Source: an uncultured Clostridia bacterium
GTDB lineage: Bacteria > Bacillota > Clostridia > Christensenellales > Pumilibacteraceae
Assembly (NCBI GenBank): GCA_934229275.1
Contig: CAKQDN010000024.1
Location: 1 to 28,891 of the forward strand
Direction: 5' to 3'
DNA: 28,891 bases
Every line of letters begins with the position of its first letter. Positions within the stretch are counted from its first letter, which is position 1. Shown in pieces: positions 6,784 through 15,099 of the stretch. Under the pieces are notes generated by a model. It had not been told where the DNA came from and searched no databases. It worked only from the letters and a program-made list of their open reading frames with translations. Position numbers and translations under genes: made by a program.

Positions 6784-6812
6784 TTTACTTTTTTCTGAAC
6801 ATACTGTATAAT
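6784..6812 (+). promoter_or_regulatory. Promoter of the small membrane protein gene
   Basis: TTTACT (6784-6789) and TATAAT (6807-6812) are separated by 17 bp. The leader is about 30 nt and ends with a GGAGG ribosome site. No clear terminator separates it from tetR. Confidence 0.65.
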
Positions 6813-6850
6813 TAAATCACTAAATTCAAACCTCATGGAGGAAAAAACAA

Positions 6851-7363
6851 ATGGCAAAGAAAAATTCTATGATGAAGTATGCCGGTTTTGTGGCAATTCT
6901 TCTGGCTCTTGCGGCAATCGGATTTATGTTCGCTCCGGCAATCGTTTACGGTACGGGCGACGATCCCACGACTTTCACCGCTTTTCAGACTATGTTCGGA
7001 TATACCAAGAGGATTCAAATAGGCGGTGGTCTTTACAGAGACGTTCAGTATTTTGATTTCTCGTTCATGGTTCTTCTGACGCTTATTCTGATTGCGGCAG
7101 GCATCGTTCTGTCCGTCATGAAGATGTTTGTCGGCGGCAAGTCCAAGTTGTTCACGCTCATTACCACCGCTTGCTTTATCGTTGCCGGCGTTCTTCTGTT
7201 TATGCTTATTCCGCTTTCGGTTCCGCATGTGTATAACGAAGGTTCCTGGGTGCAGTACTCGCTTTCCAAAGACAATATGACGCTCGGCTGGGGTGCGATA
7301 GTCGCGGCTATCTGCTCGCTTATCGCAGGCTCGTGCAAACTCGGCGAATTCCTGCTCGGCTGA
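6851..7363 (+). CDS. Small four-helix membrane protein, function unknown
   Basis: 170 residues with four predicted membrane helices at about 9-30, 69-90, 100-124 and 145-165. The extracytoplasmic loop after helix 1 is polar (about residues 35-68). It has no signal peptidase site and no motif I recognise. Strong GGAGG upstream supports the start. It has its own promoter and terminator, so it is a single-gene unit. The pattern resembles uncharacterised Clostridia membrane proteins; I cannot assign a role. Confidence 0.82.
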   Translation: MAKKNSMMKYAGFVAILLALAAIGFMFAPAIVYGTGDDPTTFTAFQTMFGYTKRIQIGGGLYRDVQYFDFSFMVLLTLILIAAGIVLSVMKMFVGGKSKLFTLITTACFIVAGVLLFMLIPLSVPHVYNEGSWVQYSLSKDNMTLGWGAIVAAICSLIAGSCKLGEFLLG

Positions 7364-7385
7364 TAATAACTTAATTTGACCGAAA

Positions 7386-7419
7386 AAAACGTCTTGCCCG
7401 TAAAAAGGCAGGGCGTTTT
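7386..7419 (+). terminator. Rho-independent terminator
   Basis: A 13-bp stem, AAAACGTCTTGCC (7386-7398) paired with GGCAGGGCGTTTT (7407-7419) with two wobble pairs, closes the small membrane protein gene and isolates the glycan run that follows. Confidence 0.82.
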
Positions 7420-7493
7420 ACTTATTTTAAAGCGCGGTTATGCGGGTAAAGTGCCGCTTTCGCGCTTAATATGGGCAAACGGCGGCAAAACAC

Positions 7494-7522
7494 TTGAAAA
7501 AAGACGCCGAGTGTGGTATAAT
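7494..7522 (+). promoter_or_regulatory. Promoter of the surface-glycan run
   Basis: TTGAAA (7494-7499) and TATAAT (7517-7522) are separated by 17 bp. It is the only clear promoter before the terminator at 19269-19310, so transcription may extend nearly 12 kb. The leader is about 70 nt and its ribosome site is weak. Confidence 0.7.
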
Positions 7523-7598
7523 ACGATAAAATGCGGATAGAAGGCTTTTTTGCCCGAACCGCGCTCACGGCTCGCACGCCGAAGGTCAACGTCAGGTT

Positions 7599-9506
7599 AT
7601 GTACAAACATTTTTTCAAAAGATTCATCGATATTCTGCTCTCGGGACTGGCTATAATAATTCTCGCTCTGCCGATGCTCATCGTGGCGATAATAGTCAAA
7701 ATCGACTCGCCCGGTCCCGTTTTATTCAAACAAAAGAGAATAGGTCGCGGCAAAAAGCCGTTCACGATACTCAAATTCCGTTCGATGCCGGTGTCCGCTC
7801 CGCACGACACCCCCACTCACGAACTCAAAAACTCAGAGAATATGTTAAGCCGCTGGCAGAAATTCATCCGCGCGTCCAGTGTGGACGAACTGCCGCAACT
7901 GTTCAATATTTTCGTCGGACAGATGTCGATTATCGGACCGCGCCCGGCTCTATGGAATCAGTACGATCTCATCGAAGAGCGCGACAAGTACGGCGCAAAC
8001 GACGTTCGCCCGGGACTTACCGGTTGGGCGCAGATCAACGGCAGGGACGAACTCGAAATAGCCGATAAGGCGCGCCTTGACGGCGAATATGTCGAAAAAC
8101 TGAGTTTCGGCTTCGATTGCAAGTGCTTTTTCGGCACGATCGGCAAAGTTCTGCACCGCGACGGCGTCGTAGAGGGCGGAACGGGCGAAATTCACGCAAA
8201 GGAAAACGCCGCCGAAAGTAAGACGGACGCTATGCCCGAGGTCGCAGCGACGGCGGAAATTCAGTCGCCTGAAAGCGTTGATCCGGCAGCGGAAACGGCA
8301 GTAGCCGCGAACGAACCGATCGGCAACGGAAACGGCTCGGCTATCCCCGAAAGCGACGAAAACGGCGTAACGGAACCCCGAAAACACGGCAAAAAAATCA
8401 TGCTGATATGCGTTTCGTCACAGAACGTGCTGACTTTCCGTAAAGAACTCATCCGCGCTCTGCAAAACGAGGGCTGCGAAGTGTCCGTCGTGTGCTTCGA
8501 CGACCTCTACCGCGACAAAATCGAGCCGCTCGGCGTCGAATTTATATCGGTAGGCGACAGCAACCGCAGTACAAACCCCTTGAAAGTGCTTGCGCTCAAA
8601 AAGAAATACCGCGCGATCGTCGAGAAAACAAAACCCGACGTCGTGTTCGCTTTTGCGATGAAGCCCAACGCTCTCGGCGTTCCCGCCGCGAAAAAAGCCG
8701 GCGCAAAAGAAATCTATTCGATGGTGGAAGGCGCCGGCGACGTGTTTATAAACAATTCGATCAAATGGAAACTCATCCGCGTTTACGTCAGCCATTTGTA
8801 TAAAAAAGCGTTCAAAATAAGCCGAAAAGTCGTCTTTCTCAACGAAGACGATAAAAAAGAGTTTATCGCTCGCAAACTGGTTAAGCCTGATAAGTGCGAG
8901 ATTATCAACGGCATAGGCGTGGACGTGAACAAATTCGCGTTCAGGCCCATGCAAAACGGCGCGAACTTCCTCATGGTCGCTCGTATGCTCAAAACGAAGG
9001 GCGTCATAGAGTACTGCGAAGCCGCACGCATGGTTAAAGCCGTTCGTCCGCAAGCCGTGTTCGGTTACGTCGGCGGAGAAGGCACGATAACGCTCGGTGA
9101 CATAAAGTCGTATATCGACGACGGAAGCGTAACTTATTTCGGAACGACCGACGACGTTCGCCCCTACTACGAGGAGTGCACGGCGTTCGTTCTGCCGTCC
9201 TACCGCGAGGGTATGCCGATGGCTGTAATGGAAGCGGAAAGCGTCGGTCGCGCGATCATCGCCACCGACGTCAACGGTTGCCGCAGCGCGGTCCGCGACG
9301 ACTACAACGGATTTTTGATCGCAAAGGGCGATTCGTGCGCCACCGAACTTGCCAATAAGTGCATTTACTTTATAGATAACCCCGAAGTGGCGGCGGAAAT
9401 GGGCGAAAAGAGCCGCGCTCTCGCCGAAAACGAGTTCGACAGCCGCGTCATCAACGCCAAACTATTGCGAATTATCGGAATAACGGAGGACAAAGACAGT
9501 GAGTGA
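7599..9506 (+). CDS. Fused initiating phosphoglycosyl transferase and GT4 glycosyltransferase
   Basis: 635 residues in three parts. Residues 1-197 are a small monotopic bacterial sugar transferase: a re-entrant hydrophobic helix (10-35), SPGPVLFKQKRIGRGKKPF, the catalytic Asp-Glu pair D96-E97 in SVDELPQLFNI, and RPGLTGWAQINGRDE. This domain would move a phosphosugar from a UDP-sugar to undecaprenyl phosphate. Residues 198-262 are an Ala/Glu/Pro-rich linker without structure. Residues 263-630 are a GT-B glycosyltransferase of family GT4, with NVLTFRKELIRALQNEG near its start and the C-terminal EGMPMAVMEAESVG motif. One protein could therefore make the first two sugars of a lipid-linked glycan. 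The frame is continuous with no sign of a sequencing join. The ribosome site is weak, so the start is supported mainly by family alignment. Confidence 0.92.
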   Translation: MYKHFFKRFIDILLSGLAIIILALPMLIVAIIVKIDSPGPVLFKQKRIGRGKKPFTILKFRSMPVSAPHDTPTHELKNSENMLSRWQKFIRASSVDELPQLFNIFVGQMSIIGPRPALWNQYDLIEERDKYGANDVRPGLTGWAQINGRDELEIADKARLDGEYVEKLSFGFDCKCFFGTIGKVLHRDGVVEGGTGEIHAKENAAESKTDAMPEVAATAEIQSPESVDPAAETAVAANEPIGNGNGSAIPESDENGVTEPRKHGKKIMLICVSSQNVLTFRKELIRALQNEGCEVSVVCFDDLYRDKIEPLGVEFISVGDSNRSTNPLKVLALKKKYRAIVEKTKPDVVFAFAMKPNALGVPAAKKAGAKEIYSMVEGAGDVFINNSIKWKLIRVYVSHLYKKAFKISRKVVFLNEDDKKEFIARKLVKPDKCEIINGIGVDVNKFAFRPMQNGANFLMVARMLKTKGVIEYCEAARMVKAVRPQAVFGYVGGEGTITLGDIKSYIDDGSVTYFGTTDDVRPYYEECTAFVLPSYREGMPMAVMEAESVGRAIIATDVNGCRSAVRDDYNGFLIAKGDSCATELANKCIYFIDNPEVAAEMGEKSRALAENEFDSRVINAKLLRIIGITEDKDSE

Positions 9507-10578
9507 CGGAAAAAACATATTCGTAACCGGCTACTACGGCACCGGCTCGTCAGCCGTCATCGACCTTATGAGCGAGTACGACGGCACCGCTTGCGCGATC
9601 GGCAGAAGATACGAACATTCTTTGTTTCTGTGCCGCGGCGGTATTATCGACTTATACGAACGCTGCTTCGGCGACATGACCAACCGCATGATCCGCGACC
9701 GCGCGATAAACGACTTCATCGACGAAATGTACCGCCAGAACGACAACGACTTCGGTTGGTACGGCTCGTATAAAAAACTGTACGGAAAGAAATTCTCGGA
9801 CAGCGTGGACGAATTCGTGTCCTTAATTTCCTGCGAGGGCGATAAAAAGGCGATCGCTCACGGAAAAGGCGTGCGTTTTTCGCTTATAAAAGCCGTGCTG
9901 CAACTGGGAGCAGCCGTGCTTAAAGGCTACAAAATCACTAAACTCGGCAGAAAATATTGCTACGACGGAAAAACCGTGCGCTATTTAACCGTAGACGAAC
10001 AAGAATTCTTATCGTGCGCCTGCAAATTCACGAGCGAATACCTTGCGATGTGCAAAACCGCCGACGTCATGATTTACGACCACATAATTCTGCCCGAGCA
10101 AAGCGGTTCGATGCGCAAATTTTTCCCCGACTGCAAACTGATAATAGTCGATCGCGATCCGCGCGACGTGTATCTTTCGTCCAATTACGTCTGGAACACC
10201 GTGCGCTGCGGCATGCAGATCGCGCCCTTTCCGCCGGGAGCGGAAGCGTTCTGCTCGGCGTGGAAAGAGGCTCACGAACGCGCCGAAAAATTCGCGGAAG
10301 GCAATGAAAACGTGCTGTTCGTGCAGTTCGAGGACCTTATCTACGACTACGAAAACGCTACGAAAAAAATAGCGGAGTTTTGCGGTCTGGACGAAAAAAA
10401 TCACGTTCGCAAAGGCGAAATTCTGCAAACCGAAAAGTCGATCAAAAACACGCAGGTGTTCTTGAAATCGGAGAAATTCGCGCCCGAATGTGAAGTTCTC
10501 GAAAAAAATCTCGGCAAGTATTTTTACAACTTTCCTTATAAAACCGCCACTGATATCGGCGAAATCGAGGACTTATAA
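9499..10578 (+). CDS. Sulfotransferase-family protein
   Basis: 359 residues starting at a GTG preceded by GGAGG, overlapping the previous stop by 8 nt. An N-terminal P-loop-like FVTGYYGTGSSAVIDLM (8-24) corresponds to the 5'-phosphosulfate binding loop. LIIVDRDPRDVYLSSNY (214-230) corresponds to the 3'-phosphate binding motif of PAPS-dependent sulfotransferases. NVLFVQFEDLIYDYENATKK is the typical later motif. The likely role is to sulfate a sugar of the glycan built by the neighbouring enzymes in the cytoplasm, using PAPS. The loop is less canonical than in classical enzymes, so another P-loop transferase role is possible. No PAPS-synthesis gene is in the window. Confidence 0.78.
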   Translation: MSDGKNIFVTGYYGTGSSAVIDLMSEYDGTACAIGRRYEHSLFLCRGGIIDLYERCFGDMTNRMIRDRAINDFIDEMYRQNDNDFGWYGSYKKLYGKKFSDSVDEFVSLISCEGDKKAIAHGKGVRFSLIKAVLQLGAAVLKGYKITKLGRKYCYDGKTVRYLTVDEQEFLSCACKFTSEYLAMCKTADVMIYDHIILPEQSGSMRKFFPDCKLIIVDRDPRDVYLSSNYVWNTVRCGMQIAPFPPGAEAFCSAWKEAHERAEKFAEGNENVLFVQFEDLIYDYENATKKIAEFCGLDEKNHVRKGEILQTEKSIKNTQVFLKSEKFAPECEVLEKNLGKYFYNFPYKTATDIGEIEDL

Positions 10579-10584
10579 GCGATT

Positions 10585-11574
10585 ATGTCGGTAAAATTCA
10601 GCGTGATAATTCCCGTTTACAACGTGGAAAAATATATTTCCGAGTGCGTCGGAAGCGTTCTGTCGCAGCCCTGTCGCGACTTCGAAGTCGTTCTTATAGA
10701 CGACGGCTCGATCGATTCGAGCGGAAAGGCGTGCGACGAGTTCGCGGCGACCGACGAGCGAGTAAAGGTCGTTCACAAACCTAACGGAGGCTTGGTCTCG
10801 GCAAGAAAGGCGGGCGCAAACGCGGCGTGCGGCGACTATATCGTGTGCGTCGACGGCGACGACTATTTGCCCTGTAACGCCCTCGGATCGTATGCGCGCG
10901 CGATAGAAGAGTATAACCCCGACGTCGTTTGCGGAGCCGCGATATGGAAGTATCCGGATAGCGAAAAAGAAGTGCCGTGTTCTGCCGCTCCCGGCGTATA
11001 CGACCGCGAAAAAATCGAGAAGGAAATTTTCCCCCGGCTTATCGAAAACGAGAAGGGCGAATATTTTTCTCCGTCGGTGTGGGCGAAGGCGTTCCGCCGC
11101 GAATCGTACGTTAAATCGCAGACGTCCGTGCCAGACGAGATAAAAATCGGCGAGGACAACGCCTGCACGAAACCTATAATAGCGTCCGCGCAAAACATAG
11201 TAGTTTTACGGGAACGTACTTACGTTTACCGCATAAATTCCGCTTCGATGACCAAAAATCGCAAACCGTTCGATCTTTTTACGCCCAGACTCGTGTGCGA
11301 ACATTTCGAAAAAACGATTCCGATGACTTCGGACATGCAGGCGCAGGTGTACAGATGTGCCGTCCACTACCTTTTCAACGCCGCGGCGTCGCAGTATTTT
11401 TCGGGCGACGACAAAGCAGCGAAAGGGCGCGTTAAAGAGGCTCTGTCCGACGAATATTACGGTAAAGCGATAAAGGCTTGTAGGTTCAAAGCGTTTTCAA
11501 AGGGAGCGCTTGCGCGCTTCGCGTTAAAACACAAGGCGTTTTGGCTTATCAAAGCGTATTCGAAAACGAGGTGA
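10585..11574 (+). CDS. Family 2 glycosyltransferase
   Basis: 329 residues. A GT-A fold GT2 domain occupies about 1-230: FSVIIPVYNVEKYISECVGS at the start, VVLIDDGSIDSSGKACDE for the nucleotide site, and the DxD-type metal site VDGDDYL (89-95). NGGLVSARKAG is the typical middle motif. The C-terminal 100 residues are helical and may dock to the membrane. It would add one sugar from a nucleotide-sugar to the lipid-linked glycan. It has GAGGA upstream and lies 6 nt after the sulfotransferase gene. Confidence 0.92.
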   Translation: MSVKFSVIIPVYNVEKYISECVGSVLSQPCRDFEVVLIDDGSIDSSGKACDEFAATDERVKVVHKPNGGLVSARKAGANAACGDYIVCVDGDDYLPCNALGSYARAIEEYNPDVVCGAAIWKYPDSEKEVPCSAAPGVYDREKIEKEIFPRLIENEKGEYFSPSVWAKAFRRESYVKSQTSVPDEIKIGEDNACTKPIIASAQNIVVLRERTYVYRINSASMTKNRKPFDLFTPRLVCEHFEKTIPMTSDMQAQVYRCAVHYLFNAAASQYFSGDDKAAKGRVKEALSDEYYGKAIKACRFKAFSKGALARFALKHKAFWLIKAYSKTR

Positions 11575-11576
11575 CT

Positions 11577-12641
11577 ATGAAAAAAATACTGTTCACGCTC
11601 AATCACGTCGAACCGCAGAACGGCGTTTGCAGCGTTTTGAGGTCGCTTAGCGGCGCGCTCGCCGAATACGGTTTCGACGTCACCGTTATGCCGCTTTTCC
11701 GCTTCGACCCGGAATATGCCGCGACTTTCGACAGCCGCGTAAAGATCGAAAAGTGCTACGGGAAATACTTTCGCGGAATGGGCAAAATCGTGCGCGTTCT
11801 GCCGCAAAAAGCGGTCTATAAAAAATTCGTGCGCGAAAATTACGACATAGAAGTCGCTTTTCAGTGCGGCTGCCCGACTTCGATGATAGCGGCTTCGACC
11901 AATAAAAACTCAAAGAAAATCGCCTGGATGCACGGCTACGAGGAAATGGACTTAAAGCAGCACCGCGAATTCGACAAAATAGTCGCCTGCGCGAGAAGTA
12001 CCGCCGAAAAATACAAAAAAGTTTTCTCTCAGCCCGAAAAAGTGACGTATCTTTATAACCTCGTCGACGAAAGTAAAATAATCGTAAAGACGAACGACCC
12101 CATCAGTATCGAAAAAAAATACCCGATAACGCTGGTTACCGCCGGCAGACTTTCGTTCGAAAAGGGCTACGACAGGCTTATTTCCGCCCACGCAAGACTT
12201 ATGAGCGAAGGCTTAAAGCACAATCTCTGGATAGTCGGCGAAGGCGTGGAGCGGGAAAACCTCGAAAAACTGATTAAGGAAAAGGGCGTGGAAGGCAGCG
12301 TGACGCTCGTCGGCTTCGACCCCAATCCGTATAAGTATATGGCTCGCGCCGACGCGTTTGTCTGCTCGTCGAGAAGCGAAGGGATGAGTACCGTGTGCGT
12401 CGAATCGCTGCTGGTCGGAACGCCGATAATCACGACGCTTGTCAACGGAGCGGAAGAACTCTGCGAAACGGGCGCCGGAATACTCACCGAAAACGACGAA
12501 AATTCGCTCTACGAGGGCATGAAAGACGCGCTCACGCATCCCGAAAAACTCGCCGCCTGCCGCGAAAACATCGGCAAAATGCCGGCTCTTCGCTATGCCG
12601 ACAGACTCAAAGCCGTGGTCGATTTTTTTGAGAACGTATAG
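11577..12641 (+). CDS. Family 4 glycosyltransferase
   Basis: 354 residues with a GT-B fold. The N-terminal half has MKKILFTLNHVEPQNGVCSV, and the C-terminal half has TLVTAGRLSFEKGYDRLI and the donor-binding motif SRSEGMSTVCVESLLVGTP (E-x7-E type). I begin at 11577 rather than the in-frame ATG at 11541, because a GAGGTG site lies 4 nt before it and the protein then starts with the normal first strand. The longer form would overlap the GT2 gene by 34 nt. It adds a sugar to the growing glycan; donor and acceptor are unknown. Confidence 0.92.
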   Translation: MKKILFTLNHVEPQNGVCSVLRSLSGALAEYGFDVTVMPLFRFDPEYAATFDSRVKIEKCYGKYFRGMGKIVRVLPQKAVYKKFVRENYDIEVAFQCGCPTSMIAASTNKNSKKIAWMHGYEEMDLKQHREFDKIVACARSTAEKYKKVFSQPEKVTYLYNLVDESKIIVKTNDPISIEKKYPITLVTAGRLSFEKGYDRLISAHARLMSEGLKHNLWIVGEGVERENLEKLIKEKGVEGSVTLVGFDPNPYKYMARADAFVCSSRSEGMSTVCVESLLVGTPIITTLVNGAEELCETGAGILTENDENSLYEGMKDALTHPEKLAACRENIGKMPALRYADRLKAVVDFFENV

Positions 12642-12691
12642 GGAAAATCGGAACGAAAGGGACAATAAACGGAAAAAATAAGGAACGAAAA

Positions 12692-14239
12692 ATGGCAAAT
12701 TCAAGAACGAAAAACACACTGTTGAATTCGATATTCGGTATGCTCGGCTACATATCGGTTATCGTCGTGTCTTTTGTGCTTCGGAAAGTGCTTGCCGTGA
12801 CGCTGGGCGCCGATTACCTCGGACTTATCAGCCTGTACACTACGATTGTTTCCTTTCTGTCGCTGACCGAACTGGGGCTTACGACAGCCATAATTTACTT
12901 TCTGTATAAGCCCGTCAGCGTGGGCGACGAGAGCAAAATCCGCGCGTATCTGTCCTTTTATAAAAAGGTGTACTTCGTTATAGCCGGAGTCATAATGACG
13001 CTCGGCATCGCGCTTATTTTCGTAATACCGTTGGTTGCGAACACCGTCGTGGACATGAAAAGCGTGCAGTTTTATTTTATCCTGTACGTTTTCAACACCG
13101 CAGTCAGTTACCTCATCGCGTATAAAAAATGCATAATCTACGCCGACCAGCGTTCGCGCGTGGTGTCGGTATGCCACGCCGTAACCAAAATAGTGTTCAC
13201 GACGTTGCAGATAGTGCTGCTGCTGACTACGAAAAGTTTCTTTTGGTTTATCGTGCTTATGATCGCCTGCACCGTTATCGATAACGTCGCCTGCGCGATC
13301 TACGCCGACAAAAAATACCCGTTTATCCGCCGTAAAGCCGACGAAAAACTCTCGCCCGAAGAACTCCGTGAGATTCGCCGCAAGATGATTCCGATCGCGC
13401 TTCAGAGCCTTGCCTCTTATATCGTGTCGTCCACCGACAGCATAATAATTTCCGCTTCCGCGCTCGGCACGCTGGTCGTCGGCTACTACTCGAACTATAC
13501 GCTCGTTTCGACGACGCTCCGTTCGCTGTACGGGCAGGTTTTCGCCGCGTTTACCGCAAGTTTCGGCAATCTGTCGGTCACTGCGGACAAGGAGCGTGCC
13601 TACTACGTCTACGATAAGTCGGTGTACGTCGCGTTTTGCATGACGTGCTGCATGACCGCTTGCTTTTTCGCGCTCATCGAGCCGTTTTTAACGCTGTATT
13701 TCGGAACGGAGTACGCGCTCGGAACGGGCATCGCCGCGCTTATCTGCGCTTGTTTTTATGTGACTTGCATGAACGTGCCTGCGGTTTCGGTGCAGAACGC
13801 GCTCGGACTGCACGACAAAGACGTGTGGGTGATGATTATTCAGGGCGTCGTAAACCTCGTTTTGTCGCTCGTGCTGTTGCACTTCGTCGGACTTGCCGGC
13901 GTTATTATCGGCACGATAGCGTCAACGGTGTTGTGTCCGTTCTTTTCGAAAGACTATATTCTCGGCAAATACTTCTTTAATAAAAAGCCGACGAAAATGT
14001 ATCTGTGGCAACTTTTCTACGCCGCGATAACCGCAACCGTTTCGGGATTAACGTATTTCGTGTGCAACGTGTGGCTGCCTGTAAAAGGCTGGGGCGGACT
14101 TATATTAAACGGCTTTATTTCGCTGTTTATTTCGGCTGCGGCGGTAGTGATTTCCACGTTTTATACCGATAAATTCCGCTATGTGATTTCGACGGCGAAA
14201 AGGCTTTTTCATCGCGGCAAATCGGGGGAGGAGAAATAA
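12692..14239 (+). CDS. Wzx-type polysaccharide/oligosaccharide flippase
   Basis: 515 residues with roughly 12-14 membrane helices, typical of the MOP-superfamily flippases. The N-terminus NTLLNSIFGMLGYISVIVVS and the motif ADYLGLISLYTTIVSFLSL (about 43-61) are characteristic. It would carry undecaprenyl-linked glycan across the membrane. AAGGAA precedes the start. A 50-nt gap separates it from the GT4 gene, with no terminator. With the following licD-type gene the arrangement recalls the TacF flippase next to lic genes in pneumococcus. Confidence 0.92.
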   Translation: MANSRTKNTLLNSIFGMLGYISVIVVSFVLRKVLAVTLGADYLGLISLYTTIVSFLSLTELGLTTAIIYFLYKPVSVGDESKIRAYLSFYKKVYFVIAGVIMTLGIALIFVIPLVANTVVDMKSVQFYFILYVFNTAVSYLIAYKKCIIYADQRSRVVSVCHAVTKIVFTTLQIVLLLTTKSFFWFIVLMIACTVIDNVACAIYADKKYPFIRRKADEKLSPEELREIRRKMIPIALQSLASYIVSSTDSIIISASALGTLVVGYYSNYTLVSTTLRSLYGQVFAAFTASFGNLSVTADKERAYYVYDKSVYVAFCMTCCMTACFFALIEPFLTLYFGTEYALGTGIAALICACFYVTCMNVPAVSVQNALGLHDKDVWVMIIQGVVNLVLSLVLLHFVGLAGVIIGTIASTVLCPFFSKDYILGKYFFNKKPTKMYLWQLFYAAITATVSGLTYFVCNVWLPVKGWGGLILNGFISLFISAAAVVISTFYTDKFRYVISTAKRLFHRGKSGEEK

Positions 14240-14240
14240 T

Positions 14241-15059
14241 ATGGACGATCAACTTTTAAAAAGAGTGCAGCAAATTTCGCGCGACATACTCAAAGTCGTG
14301 GACGAGGCTTGCCGCAAAAACGGAATAGACTATACGATAGCGTACGGAACCATGCTCGGAGCCGTTCGTCACGGCGGCTTCATTCCGTGGGACGACGACG
14401 TGGACCTCGTGATGACTGCTGATAACTACGAAAAATTTCTTGCCGTGTGCGACGATATTTTGCCCGGATACCTGAAAGTCGAGTGCGCCGAACGCAATCC
14501 CGACTATCCGTTCAACTTTGCCAAGGTGGTCGATACCCGTACGACCTTCATCGAGTCCGATTTCCGCAAACTGAAATACTTAAAAGGCGTTTCGGTGGAC
14601 ATTTTCCCCGCTTACCGCATACGCGACGACGAGAAAACGATTAAATCGATCAGCCGCAAAAACAGAATGAACGCGATATTCAAAACCGCGTACGACGGCA
14701 GTTGTATAGCGCGCTATAAGGGGCTTAAAAAGGTGTGCATGGCGATTATTCACGTCGCCGCGAAGTGCGTCGGACTGAAGAATCTCAACAAAAAAGAGAT
14801 TCGGCGCATGGAAAAGGAACACGCAAAAGGCGGAACGAAAACGCTTGTCGAGTACAATTTTCCGCGCACGATGCCGTATGCGACGTACGAGGACACGACC
14901 GATTATACTTTCGACGGAATGACCGTCCGCGGCGTCCGCGATTACGACTGCTACTTAAAGGCGGAATTCGGCGACTACATGAGCCTGCCGCCGGTCGAAC
15001 AGCGCGTCTGCCACATCGACAAAACGTCGCAGATCGACCTCGATAAACCTTGCAAATAA
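14241..15059 (+). CDS. LicD-family phosphotransferase
   Basis: 272 residues. The LicD signature is clear: YGTMLGAVRHGGFIPWDDD (35-53), continuing into VDLVM, holding the nucleotidyltransferase-like metal site with D51-D53 and D55. LicD enzymes move a phospho-alcohol, classically phosphocholine from CDP-choline, to a sugar. The ATG lies 1 nt after the flippase stop codon with GGAGGAG inside the flippase end, so the two are coupled. No choline kinase or LicC cytidylyltransferase is here. The neighbouring aminotransferase and cytidylyltransferase suggest a different CDP-activated donor. Confidence 0.92.
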   Translation: MDDQLLKRVQQISRDILKVVDEACRKNGIDYTIAYGTMLGAVRHGGFIPWDDDVDLVMTADNYEKFLAVCDDILPGYLKVECAERNPDYPFNFAKVVDTRTTFIESDFRKLKYLKGVSVDIFPAYRIRDDEKTIKSISRKNRMNAIFKTAYDGSCIARYKGLKKVCMAIIHVAAKCVGLKNLNKKEIRRMEKEHAKGGTKTLVEYNFPRTMPYATYEDTTDYTFDGMTVRGVRDYDCYLKAEFGDYMSLPPVEQRVCHIDKTSQIDLDKPCK

Positions 15060-15099
15060 CGATAAATCGCATAAAAACGACCATTTAAGAGGACAAATT

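Noticed and set aside
7430..7470. Possible two-part hairpin (AAGCGCG with CGCGCTT, inner GCGG with CCGC) before the glycan promoter
   Set aside because: It lies after one terminator and before the next promoter, has no T tail, and would not be in either main transcript.
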